Source: Bacteroidaceae bacterium | Lineage (GTDB): Bacteria > Bacteroidota > Bacteroidia > Bacteroidales > Bacteroidaceae | DNA: 32,603 nt | Direction of reading: 5' to 3' | NCBI GenBank assembly: GCA_017521285.1 | Contig: JAFXDG010000058.1 | Coordinates: forward strand, 1-32,603 | Shown: piece by piece, positions 17,583 to 25,652 of the stretch | How positions within the stretch are numbered: the first letter of the stretch is position 1 | Layout: the number at the start of each line of letters is the position of its first letter | Notes under the pieces: generated by a model | The model's database searches: none | Told to the model about the DNA's origin: nothing | What the model saw: only the letters and a program-made list of their open reading frames with translations | Made by a program: the position numbers and the translations under genes

Positions 17583-18881
17583 ATGTTACGGATAAAAAGA
17601 ATCATTGCTTCAAGCATCTTGATGACGGCCTCGCTCTTTTGCGTAAAGGCTGAGGTGGATCCTAATTTTCATGTATATCTCTGCTTCGGACAATCCAATA
17701 TGGAAGGTAACGCTGCATGGGAAACGGTGGATAATCAATATGTGGACCCACGTTTCCAAATGCTGGCAACCACTGACTTTGACAATCCCAAGCGCACGAT
17801 GGGCGAATGGTACACGGCTTATTGTCCCATTGTCAGTCCGATGGGCAAGTTGGGTATGGCGGACTATTTTGGCCGTACCATGGTGGCTGCTCTCCCTGCA
17901 GATGTGAGGGTAGGAGTGATAGCCGTTGCCATGGGAGGAAGTCCCATCGAAATGTTCGACAAATACAAATATTCGTCCAAGCTGATGCAGAATCCTAATG
18001 AATGGTGGGCTACTTTGGCCAAGAATTATTATGGAGGGAAACCTTACAAACGGCTTGTCGATATGGCAAAGAAAGCACAGGAGACGGGTGTTATCAAAGG
18101 CATCTTGCTCCATCAAGGCTGTTCAAACAACGGTGACCCCAATTGGCCGTCAATGGTGAAAGCAATCTATAACAATATGCTTACCGACTTGGGACTGAAA
18201 GCAGCTGATGTACCCTTGATTGTGGGCGAAACCCTCCAACAAGATCAAGGAGGAGCTTGCTATGGCCACAATACCGTGGTGGCAAAGATGCCCCAAACGG
18301 TTCCTACTTCTCATATCGTTTATTCAAATGGTTGTCCGGGTAATGGTCAGGACCCATGGCATTTTTCAGCCGAAGGCTATCGTATTATGGGCAAGCGCTA
18401 TGCTTATGCTACCTTAAAAGCTATGGGGTGCGCAACTAAACAAGATGCGGCATACGTTATGCCCGAGAATTTGGAGAAGTTCTTCACATTTACGGGTGTT
18501 GAGAACAACGAAGTCGCCATCCCGGTAGGTGTGGTTCAGAGTTTGCCTCTGTGGGGACTCTTTGCCGACGGTCATCGGGAAGACTTGACGAAAGAGGCCA
18601 CTTTCAGTAGCACAGACTTCTTGGTTTCCTCCATTGGCCGCATAAAAGCGTCCGAAGCAAAGAGGGGTACAGTTTCTGCGGTCTATACAGATTTTGCCGG
18701 CACCAAGCATACCATTACACTGAACATCGTGGCAGGAGATGGTGGAGGTGAATCGTCCATCGCAACTATAGAGAAAGACGGTGGTAATCAAAAAGTCTAT
18801 TATGATTTGTGTGGTCGTCGTGTCCTTCATCCTTCAAAAGGTGTCTATATCTTGAACGGAAAGAAGACTATTGTAAGATAG
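17583..18881 (+). CDS. Secreted SGNH/SASA-family carbohydrate acetylesterase
   Basis: Predicted exported esterase of 432 aa, related to sialate O-acetylesterase/acetylxylan esterase (CE6-like) enzymes that remove acetyl groups from sugars. The frame is open 126 bases further upstream, but the ATG at 17583 gives a clean signal peptide (MLRIKRIIASSILM..., cleavage near VKA-E). The nucleophile lies in CFGQSNMEGN, Ser about residue 38, and DPWHFSAEGYR supplies Asp 257 and His 260. VAMGGSPIEMF and LLHQGCSNNG fit the oxyanion blocks. Residues about 290-390 form a beta-rich region. The tail YYDLCGRRVLHPSKGVYIL...GKKTIVR is the short sorting-tail type. It sits behind the rhamnose operon but has its own -7 box. 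The real substrate is unknown; acetylated pectin or xylan is plausible. Confidence 0.85.
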   Translation: MLRIKRIIASSILMTASLFCVKAEVDPNFHVYLCFGQSNMEGNAAWETVDNQYVDPRFQMLATTDFDNPKRTMGEWYTAYCPIVSPMGKLGMADYFGRTMVAALPADVRVGVIAVAMGGSPIEMFDKYKYSSKLMQNPNEWWATLAKNYYGGKPYKRLVDMAKKAQETGVIKGILLHQGCSNNGDPNWPSMVKAIYNNMLTDLGLKAADVPLIVGETLQQDQGGACYGHNTVVAKMPQTVPTSHIVYSNGCPGNGQDPWHFSAEGYRIMGKRYAYATLKAMGCATKQDAAYVMPENLEKFFTFTGVENNEVAIPVGVVQSLPLWGLFADGHREDLTKEATFSSTDFLVSSIGRIKASEAKRGTVSAVYTDFAGTKHTITLNIVAGDGGGESSIATIEKDGGNQKVYYDLCGRRVLHPSKGVYILNGKKTIVR

Positions 18882-18977
18882 CAAAATGGACTCAGAACAG
18901 GCAGTGCAGGATATTTAGACGTTGTACAAATTGCAAGATTTGTTGCCCGAAAGTGTGGAAGAATAAATCAAAACCAT

Positions 18978-18985
18978 TACTTTTG
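18978..18985 (+). promoter_or_regulatory. Likely -7 box for the ferredoxin gene
   Basis: TACTTTTG matches TAnnTTTG exactly and is followed by CAC. It lies 40 bases before the ferredoxin ATG, for a leader of about 34 bases. The -33 position holds only TGTG (18954-18957). Confidence 0.55.
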
Positions 18986-19025
18986 CACTGACTAATTAGT
19001 ACTAACGATTTAAATTGAACAAAAA

Positions 19026-19193
19026 ATGGCTTACGTAATTAATGACGATTGTATCGCTTGCGGTACTTGTATCAGCGAATGTCCTTCTGAAGCTATCAGC
19101 GAGGGCGAAAAGTATTCTATCGACCCCGATAAGTGCATCGAGTGCGGCGCATGTGCCGATGTTTGTCCTTCTGAAGCTATCAGCTTGGGATAA
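19026..19193 (+). CDS. 2[4Fe-4S] ferredoxin
   Basis: A 55-aa cytoplasmic electron carrier of the clostridial type. It has two complete CxxCxxCxxxCP motifs: CIACGTCISECP (residues 9-20) and CIECGACADVCP (37-48). Each is followed by the same SEAIS pentapeptide, showing the internal duplication typical of this family. Size matches the family. It would serve low-potential reactions such as pyruvate:ferredoxin oxidoreductase in an anaerobe. It stands alone, with its own -7 box and terminator, and has no functional link to its neighbours. Codon use suggests high expression. Confidence 0.96.
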   Translation: MAYVINDDCIACGTCISECPSEAISEGEKYSIDPDKCIECGACADVCPSEAISLG

Positions 19194-19226
19194 TTCCGAT
19201 AGAAAGATACAAAGTCAACTCTATTT

Positions 19227-19283
19227 GATTGACAAAGAAGAGCCGTATCAGCTATGCTGGTATGGCTCTTTTCTTTGTCAATC
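19227..19283 (+). terminator. Terminator after the ferredoxin gene
   Basis: A long stem: GATTGACAAAGAAGAGCC at 19227-19244 pairs with GGCTCTTTTCTTTGTCAATC at 19264-19283 with a two-base bulge, and GTATCAGC-like inner pairing continues. GTTTTGT follows. It begins 34 bases after the stop codon. It may act in both directions. Confidence 0.75.
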
Positions 19284-19413
19284 GTTTTGTAAAGGGAGGG
19301 GGATATAAATCCGCAGACCCGTTAAAAGCAGAAAAGGAAGCTTTTCACAAAGCCCCCTTCCCGATAATTATAGGTATTAGTTTCCTTTAAGGTAAAAAGA
19401 TTGTTTTAGGATA
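19230..19413 (-). ncRNA. Candidate small structured RNA, leftward, unidentified
   Basis: On the minus strand a perfect -7 box TACTTTTG (19420-19427 on the plus strand as CAAAAGTA) faces a stretch with no minus-strand gene; ATTG lies 21 bases upstream as a weak -33 box. Transcription would start near 19413. The RNA would contain a nested stem: plus-strand GGGAGGGGG (19294-19302) pairs with CCCCCTTCCC (19353-19362), and inside it GTTAAAAGC (19321-19329) pairs with GCTTTTCAC (19340-19348). The ferredoxin terminator hairpin would close the 3' end. No known RNA family was recognised. The structure is seen; transcription is inferred. Confidence 0.25.
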
Positions 19414-19556
19414 ACGCTGCAAAAGTAGGCATATAAATCCATTTGACACAATCTTTTTATATGTTCTACAACATGAATTGGGACTTTTAGCCCTTTTCTT
19501 TGACTTTTTAACACTAAGGACTGTCTTTTTAGGGGTTATGGTTGTAGCTTCGTTTA
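19284..19556. other. Gene-free region between ferredoxin and helicase genes
   Basis: No plausible coding frame. Besides the nested stem at 19294-19362, it holds a perfect 11-bp inverted repeat AAAAAGATTGT (19394-19404) / ACAATCTTTTT (19448-19458), whose loop includes the minus-strand -7 box. The part from 19460 to 19556 is A/T-rich; no clear terminator for the helicase gene was seen. Confidence 0.6.
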
Positions 19557-21407
19557 CTATTTGTTATGATTTCCTTCGATGTATTCATATAACCTTTGGT
19601 AAAAAGGATGTCGGGTCAGGGTGGATGCATCGCCCAAAATGATAAGTTTCATGCGTGCTCGGGTGATGGCAACATTCATACGTCGCAGGTCGCTGAGGAA
19701 ACCAATTTGTCCTTCATCGTTGGCACGCACAAGAGAAATGACAATCACATCCCGCTCTTGCCCTTGGAAACCGTCAACGGTGTTTACTGCAATCAAGTGA
19801 TGAAAAGGCTTGAAGAAAGCATCGCGACGGATGAGTTGGCGCAAGTATTGCACCTGGGCTTTATAAGGCGAAATAACTCCGAAGTCGATACGTTCTTCCA
19901 GAATGCGGTGCTTGCCTATACGGGTGATGTAGGTTTGCAATTGTTCCAGAGTGAGCCGTGCTTCGGCTTTGTTGATACGGCCGAAACTTTCACCTACAAA
20001 TTCTTCGTTGCAATCCAGTCCCTCGGTGTTTACCCACACCATAGGTGTGTCATAGTCCAAAATACCGCGATACTTCACTTCGGGTGAAGCTTGCAGATTT
20101 CCGCCATAGAACCAGTCGGAGGAGAAACGCATTATTTCTTCATTCATGCGGTATTGTACCTTTAGCAGACTTACCGCTTCGGGCTTTCGCTTGACAATGG
20201 TTTGCATCAGTGTGTGTGCCAATCCGCCGCGTACAGCTTCTTGGCATTTCACGGTGGGAGGCAACTGGCAATGATCGCCGGCCAGGATAACACGGTCGGC
20301 TCGTCGGATAGCTATCCAACAGGCTGGTTCCAATGCTTGGGCGGCTTCGTCGATGAACAAGGTGGCAAATTTCATGCCCGTCATTACACGATGGGCACTG
20401 CCTGCTAAGGTGCAGGCCACTACGCGGGCTTCGTTGAACAGGGCATTGTTGATACGTATTTCCAATTCTGTCGCACGGTCCTTCAGTGCGTTGATTTTCT
20501 GGTGCAGATTGTCGCTCCGTCCTTTGCGGCGTTGTTGGTACAGTTCGCGTATGGCTTTGCGTATGCTCCATAGTTGGGGATAATCGGGGTGGGCTTCAAA
20601 TCGCCGTTCGTAAGTGAAGGACAGCATCTTGTCATTTACGCGGGTAGGGTTCCCGATGCGTAACACATGGATGCCCCTATCTACTAATTTCTCGCTAATC
20701 CAATCTACCGCCATGTTGCTTTGCGCACACACCAATACTTGGTTTTCCCGGTGCAATGTTTCGTATATGGCTTCTACCAATGTGGTTGTTTTTCCCGTAC
20801 CGGGAGGGCCATGTACCACTGCTACATCCTTGGCCCATAGGACCTTGTTGACCGCTTCTTCTTGGCTGGGGTTGAGCCAAGGGAAACGGGTAGGAGCAAA
20901 ACGGTAAGTGCTTACTGGTGCTGAGCCATGGAATATGTCACGCAATTCGGCCAAGCGATTCCCCTTGGCTTTGATTACTTGGTTCAAGGCTTCGAACATC
21001 AGCCGGTAGGTATGTTCGTCGAAGTAGAGTTGTACACCCACCCGGTCAGCTGCCTGTAATTCAACTAAAGCGTCTGTTGAAGGGATAACCACCACCATAC
21101 GCTCCTCGTCGGCATAACTGACAGTGGCGGTGAAGCTGAGAAATTTCACCCGCCCTTCCAGGTTTTGGGTAAAAAAGCAGACGGGGCGGCCATACTCGAA
21201 GTTGTGCTCTATGTCCGTGTCTTCCGTTCTGCTGGCTTCTACAACCAGTTGGTTCAGCGAGTTGTAATAACTGCGCCCCACGCTCAGGGGATACCAGGCA
21301 ATGCCCCGCTTTACTTTGCGGGCCACACCCATCACCTCCGTTTGTTGGCGGTAGGCCTCCTTTTCGTGCTCGTATTCCAGACGGAGCAGGTCGTATAGCT
21401 TGTGCAT
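19557..21407 (-). CDS. UPF1/IGHMBP2-like superfamily 1 DNA/RNA helicase
   Basis: ATP-dependent helicase of the SF1B, UPF1-like group. With the chosen start it has 616 aa. The motifs are in order: Walker A GPPGTGKTTTLVEA (about residue 204), FIDEAAQALEP with the DEAA Walker B, GDHCQLPPTV (motif III), VQYRMNEEI (IV), VNTVDGFQGQERDVIVISLV (V) and RRMNVAITRAR (VI). The frame also has an ATG at 21443, which would overlap rodA by 26 bases. The ATG at 21407 is preferred because it begins the conserved LYDLLRLEYEHEKEAYRQQ block and leaves a 10-base gap. It is the second gene of a rodA-helicase operon. The nucleic-acid substrate is not known in Bacteroidetes. Confidence 0.9.
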   Translation of the reverse strand: MHKLYDLLRLEYEHEKEAYRQQTEVMGVARKVKRGIAWYPLSVGRSYYNSLNQLVVEASRTEDTDIEHNFEYGRPVCFFTQNLEGRVKFLSFTATVSYADEERMVVVIPSTDALVELQAADRVGVQLYFDEHTYRLMFEALNQVIKAKGNRLAELRDIFHGSAPVSTYRFAPTRFPWLNPSQEEAVNKVLWAKDVAVVHGPPGTGKTTTLVEAIYETLHRENQVLVCAQSNMAVDWISEKLVDRGIHVLRIGNPTRVNDKMLSFTYERRFEAHPDYPQLWSIRKAIRELYQQRRKGRSDNLHQKINALKDRATELEIRINNALFNEARVVACTLAGSAHRVMTGMKFATLFIDEAAQALEPACWIAIRRADRVILAGDHCQLPPTVKCQEAVRGGLAHTLMQTIVKRKPEAVSLLKVQYRMNEEIMRFSSDWFYGGNLQASPEVKYRGILDYDTPMVWVNTEGLDCNEEFVGESFGRINKAEARLTLEQLQTYITRIGKHRILEERIDFGVISPYKAQVQYLRQLIRRDAFFKPFHHLIAVNTVDGFQGQERDVIVISLVRANDEGQIGFLSDLRRMNVAITRARMKLIILGDASTLTRHPFYQRLYEYIEGNHNK

Positions 21408-21417
21408 GAGTTGTTGT

Positions 21418-22875
21418 CTATTTCTTTTTGTTATACTCGGCATTCACTCTTAGGAAGGTGAAGAGTAATAGGGTGAACCCCCATAGCGATGAGCCGCCAT
21501 AGCTGAAAAAGGGTAGGGGGATGCCGATGACGGGTGTCAGTCCCAGTACCATGCCTACGTTGATAAACAGGTGGAACAGGAAGATACTGACGAGGCAATA
21601 GCCATAGATGCGGCCGAAAGGATGGTTCTGTTTCTCTGCCAAATGTATCAGCCGCAGGATGAAGACCATGAACAACAGCAGGATGGCCGACGAACCGATG
21701 AATCCCATCTCTTCGCCTACGGTGCAGAAAATGAAGTCTGTGTCTTGCTCGGGCACATATTTCAGTTTCGTTTGTGTACCATTCAGGAAGCCCTTTCCAT
21801 GCAAGCCACCCGAGCCGATAGCGATTTTTGATTGGTTCACGTTGTAGCCTGCTCCCTTGGGGTCGTCTTTCATGCCGAGGAGTACCTCGATACGTACACG
21901 TTGGTGGTCATCCAGTTTGTTGAACACCATGTTGCACGAATAAAGGAATGCCACCGAGCCTACCGTGAATAAGGCTATCAGGGCAAACTGCTTGCTTCGT
22001 TCTGCCAAAGCCAGATAGAGGAGATAGCCTGCCAAGACAGTGCATTCGGCTATCAACAAATGGGTAAGGTCGAAGGGAATAATGAATTCCGAGAATAGTA
22101 CACCGGCAACCGTCGTTCCGATAGTTCCGAGGAACATATACTTTACCGGTTTCCACTGGTGGCTGTACACCCAAGTCATGCCCATGCTGAATAGCAGGAT
22201 AAGGCTCAACACCACCGAGCGTCCTACAGAAGTGGGCGTATCCCACAACAATTCACCACCGAAGCGGATTCCCACTACGAAATAGATTACTGCCGCAACA
22301 CCAGTGAAAAGAATGGCTCCCGACATGCCTTCGCGATAGAGGACGAGGAAGAAGGATGCATAGACCAAGGCTGACCCGGTCTCTTTCTGCATGACAATCA
22401 ATATCATTGGTAACAGAATCAAGCAGATGGCACGGATAAAGTTCTTTCCTTTGCTTAACGTAAAACCGTAAGCACTCATCATTTTGGCCAACGCTAACGC
22501 TGTGGCGTATTTGGCAAACTCTGCCGGCTGTAGTCTCACTGGACCTAAGTCTATCCACGATAAGGAGCCTTTGATGTCGCGGGCCAAAAAGGGCGTTACC
22601 AACAGCAGCACCATCATGGCACCATAGAACAGATAGGCCAGCAGTTCATACATTTTTTCCTCCAGCATGAGCAGGATGAATCCTATTCCCAACGAACAGC
22701 CTATCCATACGAGTTGTTTTCCTGAGCGATAGTCAAAGCTGAACAAATCCGTCTCTCCATACGTGTAGCTGGCACCGCAAATGCTGAACCATCCGCAGGT
22801 AACCAAGACCATATAGAGCAGGACTGTCACCCAATCAATAGATTTCCAAATGCTTTGTTTTTGCTTTCGCCTCAT
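21418..22875 (-). CDS. rodA: Rod-shape peptidoglycan polymerase RodA
   Basis: SEDS-family glycosyltransferase that polymerises lipid II during side-wall growth, working with PBP2 in the inner membrane. The 485-aa protein has about ten hydrophobic segments. Diagnostic blocks are WIDLGPVRLQPAEFAKYATA (near residue 105), LHGKGFLNGTQTKLKYVPEQ with DTDFIFCTVGEEMGF after it (near 355), and PVIGIPLPFFSYGGSSLWGF near the C-terminus. A large central region around 225-330 is longer than in E. coli RodA, as is common in Bacteroidetes. The start MRRKQKQSIWKSIDWV fits the family. It is transcribed from its own promoter and not joined here to mreBCD or the PBP2 gene. The helicase gene follows 10 bases on. 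Confidence 0.94.
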   Translation of the reverse strand: MRRKQKQSIWKSIDWVTVLLYMVLVTCGWFSICGASYTYGETDLFSFDYRSGKQLVWIGCSLGIGFILLMLEEKMYELLAYLFYGAMMVLLLVTPFLARDIKGSLSWIDLGPVRLQPAEFAKYATALALAKMMSAYGFTLSKGKNFIRAICLILLPMILIVMQKETGSALVYASFFLVLYREGMSGAILFTGVAAVIYFVVGIRFGGELLWDTPTSVGRSVVLSLILLFSMGMTWVYSHQWKPVKYMFLGTIGTTVAGVLFSEFIIPFDLTHLLIAECTVLAGYLLYLALAERSKQFALIALFTVGSVAFLYSCNMVFNKLDDHQRVRIEVLLGMKDDPKGAGYNVNQSKIAIGSGGLHGKGFLNGTQTKLKYVPEQDTDFIFCTVGEEMGFIGSSAILLLFMVFILRLIHLAEKQNHPFGRIYGYCLVSIFLFHLFINVGMVLGLTPVIGIPLPFFSYGGSSLWGFTLLLFTFLRVNAEYNKKK

Positions 22876-22882
22876 AGAGGTG

Positions 22883-22913
22883 CAAAGGTAGGCAGATTCT
22901 CCGAATTGACAAA
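22883..22913 (-). promoter_or_regulatory. Promoter of rodA
   Basis: Read on the minus strand: TTTG (22913-22910), a 19-base spacer, TACCTTTG (22890-22883). Both boxes match the Bacteroidetes consensus. The rodA ATG is only 7 bases after the -7 box, so the mRNA would have almost no leader. Confidence 0.8.
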
Positions 22914-22922
22914 AAGAATCTG
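22893..22922. promoter_or_regulatory. 8-bp inverted repeat across the rodA promoter
   Basis: CAGATTCT (22893-22900) and AGAATCTG (22915-22922) are perfect arms around a 14-base centre. The repeat covers the spacer and the -33 box of rodA, where an operator would sit. No binding protein is known. Confidence 0.4.
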
Positions 22923-22977
22923 CAGGAATGACTGTCTGAAAGGAATCGAATTTCTCCTTTATGAATCATTCTTGCAG
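22920..22977. repeat. Long nested inverted repeat between divergent promoters
   Basis: CTGCAGGAATGA (22920-22931) pairs with TCATTCTTGCAG (22966-22977) at 11 of 12 positions. A second pair, AAAGGA (22939-22944) / TCCTTT (22955-22960), lies inside it. It falls between the rodA promoter and the promoter of the propeller-AraC regulator. It overlaps the last three bases of the 8-bp dyad. Confidence 0.5.
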
Positions 22978-22994
22978 AAAAAGAGAATGAAATG

Positions 22995-23026
22995 TTTGGC
23001 AAATACGGGAATTGGCCGTACATTTG
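22995..23026 (+). promoter_or_regulatory. Promoter of the propeller-AraC regulator
   Basis: TTTG (22995-22998), a 20-base spacer, and TACATTTG (23019-23026) match the Bacteroidetes -33 and -7 consensus exactly. The leader to the ATG at 23078 would be about 46 bases. Confidence 0.75.
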
Positions 23027-23077
23027 CTTGCGTTTTTTATAAGCAAGTAGAAAGGCAAGACATAAACTATCATTTTG

Positions 23078-25636
23078 ATGAAACTGACTATCCTCTTTCG
23101 CCGGATGGCTGCCATGTTGGCGTGCTTGATATTTACTATAGCTCTGATGGCTGCTCCTACCTGTCGGGTGGTACGCTATGACGAAAATAACGGCCTGTCC
23201 CATTGGCGGGTAACACAGATGTTGCAGGACTACGGAGGCATCATCTGGTTTGCCACATGGAATGGTTTGAATCGTTTCGACGGCTACGACTTCAAGTGCT
23301 TCAAGGTGAGTCAGGATGGTAACTGTCAAAAGACAGATGACCGCATCCGGAATATCTGGTTAGCCGAGAATGGCGACATCTATTGCAAGAGCGATGAGGG
23401 TTATTATGGATTCGACCCGGAAAAATGCACCTTCTACGATATTGAGGGCGAAGACAATGAGACTCTGTACAATAAGCTGTTGACACGTTACAAAGGATTC
23501 TGGTTGGACAATTTGGCTAATGGTGATTTGCACCACACTGACGGAAACGGTTATCAGTGGACCCTGACTCATGGTGGGAAACTCTATTGCCTGAACAGCC
23601 GGACCGGGGAATTGGATGCTTATCCGTTGGAAGTGCCCATGAAGGAGTTGCGTTTCGGTTATTCAGACAAGCAGGGCAACCTGTGGATAATCTTCACCGG
23701 CGGAGTCTATAAGATGGTGTTTACTGACAATTCAATCGAACACATACCTCAGGAACACGTCACACATGTACGCAGTATTTTTGTTGACCACAACAAACGT
23801 TATTGGGTCACCGGCCGCGATGACAACAGTGTGCGCCTCTACTCGGCCGACAACCGTCCATTGGGATACTTGGGGCAAGATGGTAAGTTGCACAAACAGT
23901 ACACCCCTTTCGCAAGCAGCATCTATTGCATCGCACAGAGCCATACGGGCAGCATTTGGATGGGAAGTAAGCCCGACGGGCTGTTCCGGTTGGAAGAAAC
24001 GGCAGACGGATGCTTCAGTATTACCAACCTCCGGCACAATCCCGAAGACCTTTATTCTCTGAGCCATAATGATGTGTACGACATTAAGGAAGACCAACAA
24101 GGGCGTCTGTGGATTGCCACTTTGGGTGGTGGAGTCAATTGTTTGACAAATCCGACCGAAGAACACCCTCGATTCATTCACAAGGAGAATGAACTGGAAG
24201 GGTATCCCGCTTCACTGTGCAAAAAGGTGCGTTTCTTGCACTTGACTGACGAAGGTATCATGTTGGTTGCCACCACTGAAGGACTGTTGGTGACTCAACT
24301 TCCCGAGGAGGGAGGATTCGCCCGTATGAAGTTCCGTCATCATGTGAAGCAACCCAACACTCCTGCCAGTATCAGTTGCAGTGCCACGATGGACATCTTG
24401 CAAGACTCACACGGCAATCTTTTTGTCAGTACCGAAAATGGCGGTGTATGCCAGATTCTCAGTAAGAATCTGCTGGCCGATACACTCAGTTTCAGACATT
24501 TCAACACCTCGAATGGTCTGCCCTCCGACGTAGTGCTGACGATGACAGAGCACGAAGGGAGCATCTGGATTGTCTGCACCAACCAGATTTGCATCATCAA
24601 TCCCTACGAGGAAATCATCAGCAGTTTTGACTCGAACTTCTTCCAACGTTATTACCGTTTCTCTGAAGCCCGTCCCTTGCAATTGCCCGACGGACGGTGG
24701 ATGTTTGGTCTGCACGACGGAGCTTTTACCCTCAACACCGAGCGGTTGCGCAAGAGCGAATATGTGCCGCCTCTCATTCTGACGGGCATTACCAAACAGG
24801 AAGAGGAATTGGAAATGGGAGTGGCCCACCATGATACGTTGGTGTTGCACCCCCACGAGCGTAATCTGACAGTGAAATTCGCAGCGATAGACTACACGAA
24901 TGCCGAACTGATAAATTACACCTTCAGACTGACACGTGAGGGCAGCAAGAACAGCAAGTGGAACAACTTGGGCAAAAACCGTTCGGCCACCTTCCTTGAC
25001 ATGAAGCCCGGAGAATATGTGCTGGAAATCAGTTCTACCAACGCCGATGGTGTATGGGTGGACAATACGCTGGCGGTAAGCATTTGGGTTGTTCCCACCT
25101 TTTGGGAGACAGGTTGGGCCATCCTGCTCTATGTTCTCATTGGTTTGCTGATTCTGGGTGCCATTCTCTATACCTATTTATATATAAGGCGTATCAACCG
25201 GCGGCAACATGAAACATTGAAAGCCTATCTGGCTTTGCTGAACAAGCCCGATGAGCAGACTGCCGATAATGACAACCTGAAACCGGATGAGCCGACGACT
25301 CCCGAAATGTCCGAGGAGGACGACCGTTTCATGCGCAGTGTGATGACCTTCATCGAAGAACACATAGCTGATGCCGACATCAATGTGGCAGCTATGGCCG
25401 AAGCTGTAGCCACCAGTCGTTCAGGACTGAATCGTAAGCTGAAATCCATCTTGGGCGTTACTCCGCTCGACCTTTTGCGTGAGGCACGTATCAAGCGGGC
25501 ATGTCAACTGTTGGGAAAAGGGAACCTGAACATCTCTGAGGTTGCTTACCAGTGCGGCTTCTCCGATCCGAAGTACTTCAGCCGTTGTTTCAAACAGACA
25601 ATGGGAGTGTCGCCGACGGAATATAAAAAGAAGTGA
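23078..25636 (+). CDS. Membrane-anchored propeller sensor with AraC DNA-binding domain, no kinase
   Basis: An 852-aa transcription regulator related to the hybrid two-component systems (HTCS) that sense polysaccharide fragments in Bacteroides. ATG 23078 is chosen over an adjacent TTG. After a signal/anchor (MKLTILFRRMAAMLACLIF), residues about 25-610 carry two-component regulator propeller repeats (for example QDYGGIIWFATWNGLNRFDG, DQQGRLWIATLGGGVN, DSHGNLFVSTENGGV). A Y_Y_Y-type domain comes at about 615-675 and a membrane segment near 682-704. A short acidic linker leads straight to an AraC helix-turn-helix (about 749-852; AMAEAVATSRSGLNRKLK, ISEVAYQCGFSDPKYFSR). The HisKA, HATPase and receiver domains found in HTCS proteins are absent. 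It probably controls the adjoining pectin esterase genes; this is inferred from position. Confidence 0.9.
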   Translation: MKLTILFRRMAAMLACLIFTIALMAAPTCRVVRYDENNGLSHWRVTQMLQDYGGIIWFATWNGLNRFDGYDFKCFKVSQDGNCQKTDDRIRNIWLAENGDIYCKSDEGYYGFDPEKCTFYDIEGEDNETLYNKLLTRYKGFWLDNLANGDLHHTDGNGYQWTLTHGGKLYCLNSRTGELDAYPLEVPMKELRFGYSDKQGNLWIIFTGGVYKMVFTDNSIEHIPQEHVTHVRSIFVDHNKRYWVTGRDDNSVRLYSADNRPLGYLGQDGKLHKQYTPFASSIYCIAQSHTGSIWMGSKPDGLFRLEETADGCFSITNLRHNPEDLYSLSHNDVYDIKEDQQGRLWIATLGGGVNCLTNPTEEHPRFIHKENELEGYPASLCKKVRFLHLTDEGIMLVATTEGLLVTQLPEEGGFARMKFRHHVKQPNTPASISCSATMDILQDSHGNLFVSTENGGVCQILSKNLLADTLSFRHFNTSNGLPSDVVLTMTEHEGSIWIVCTNQICIINPYEEIISSFDSNFFQRYYRFSEARPLQLPDGRWMFGLHDGAFTLNTERLRKSEYVPPLILTGITKQEEELEMGVAHHDTLVLHPHERNLTVKFAAIDYTNAELINYTFRLTREGSKNSKWNNLGKNRSATFLDMKPGEYVLEISSTNADGVWVDNTLAVSIWVVPTFWETGWAILLYVLIGLLILGAILYTYLYIRRINRRQHETLKAYLALLNKPDEQTADNDNLKPDEPTTPEMSEEDDRFMRSVMTFIEEHIADADINVAAMAEAVATSRSGLNRKLKSILGVTPLDLLREARIKRACQLLGKGNLNISEVAYQCGFSDPKYFSRCFKQTMGVSPTEYKKK

Positions 25637-25652
25637 TAGCTACAGGGGCAAG

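Noticed and set aside
18809-18991. 60-aa frame between esterase and ferredoxin genes
   Set aside because: It begins inside the esterase gene and runs into the ferredoxin -7 box; no motif.
22855-23181. 108-aa plus-strand frame ahead of the regulator
   Set aside because: It runs over the rodA start, both promoters and the regulator start in another frame.
22835-23329. 164-aa minus-strand frame across the rodA/regulator gap
   Set aside because: It overlaps both real genes and two consensus promoters and resembles no family.
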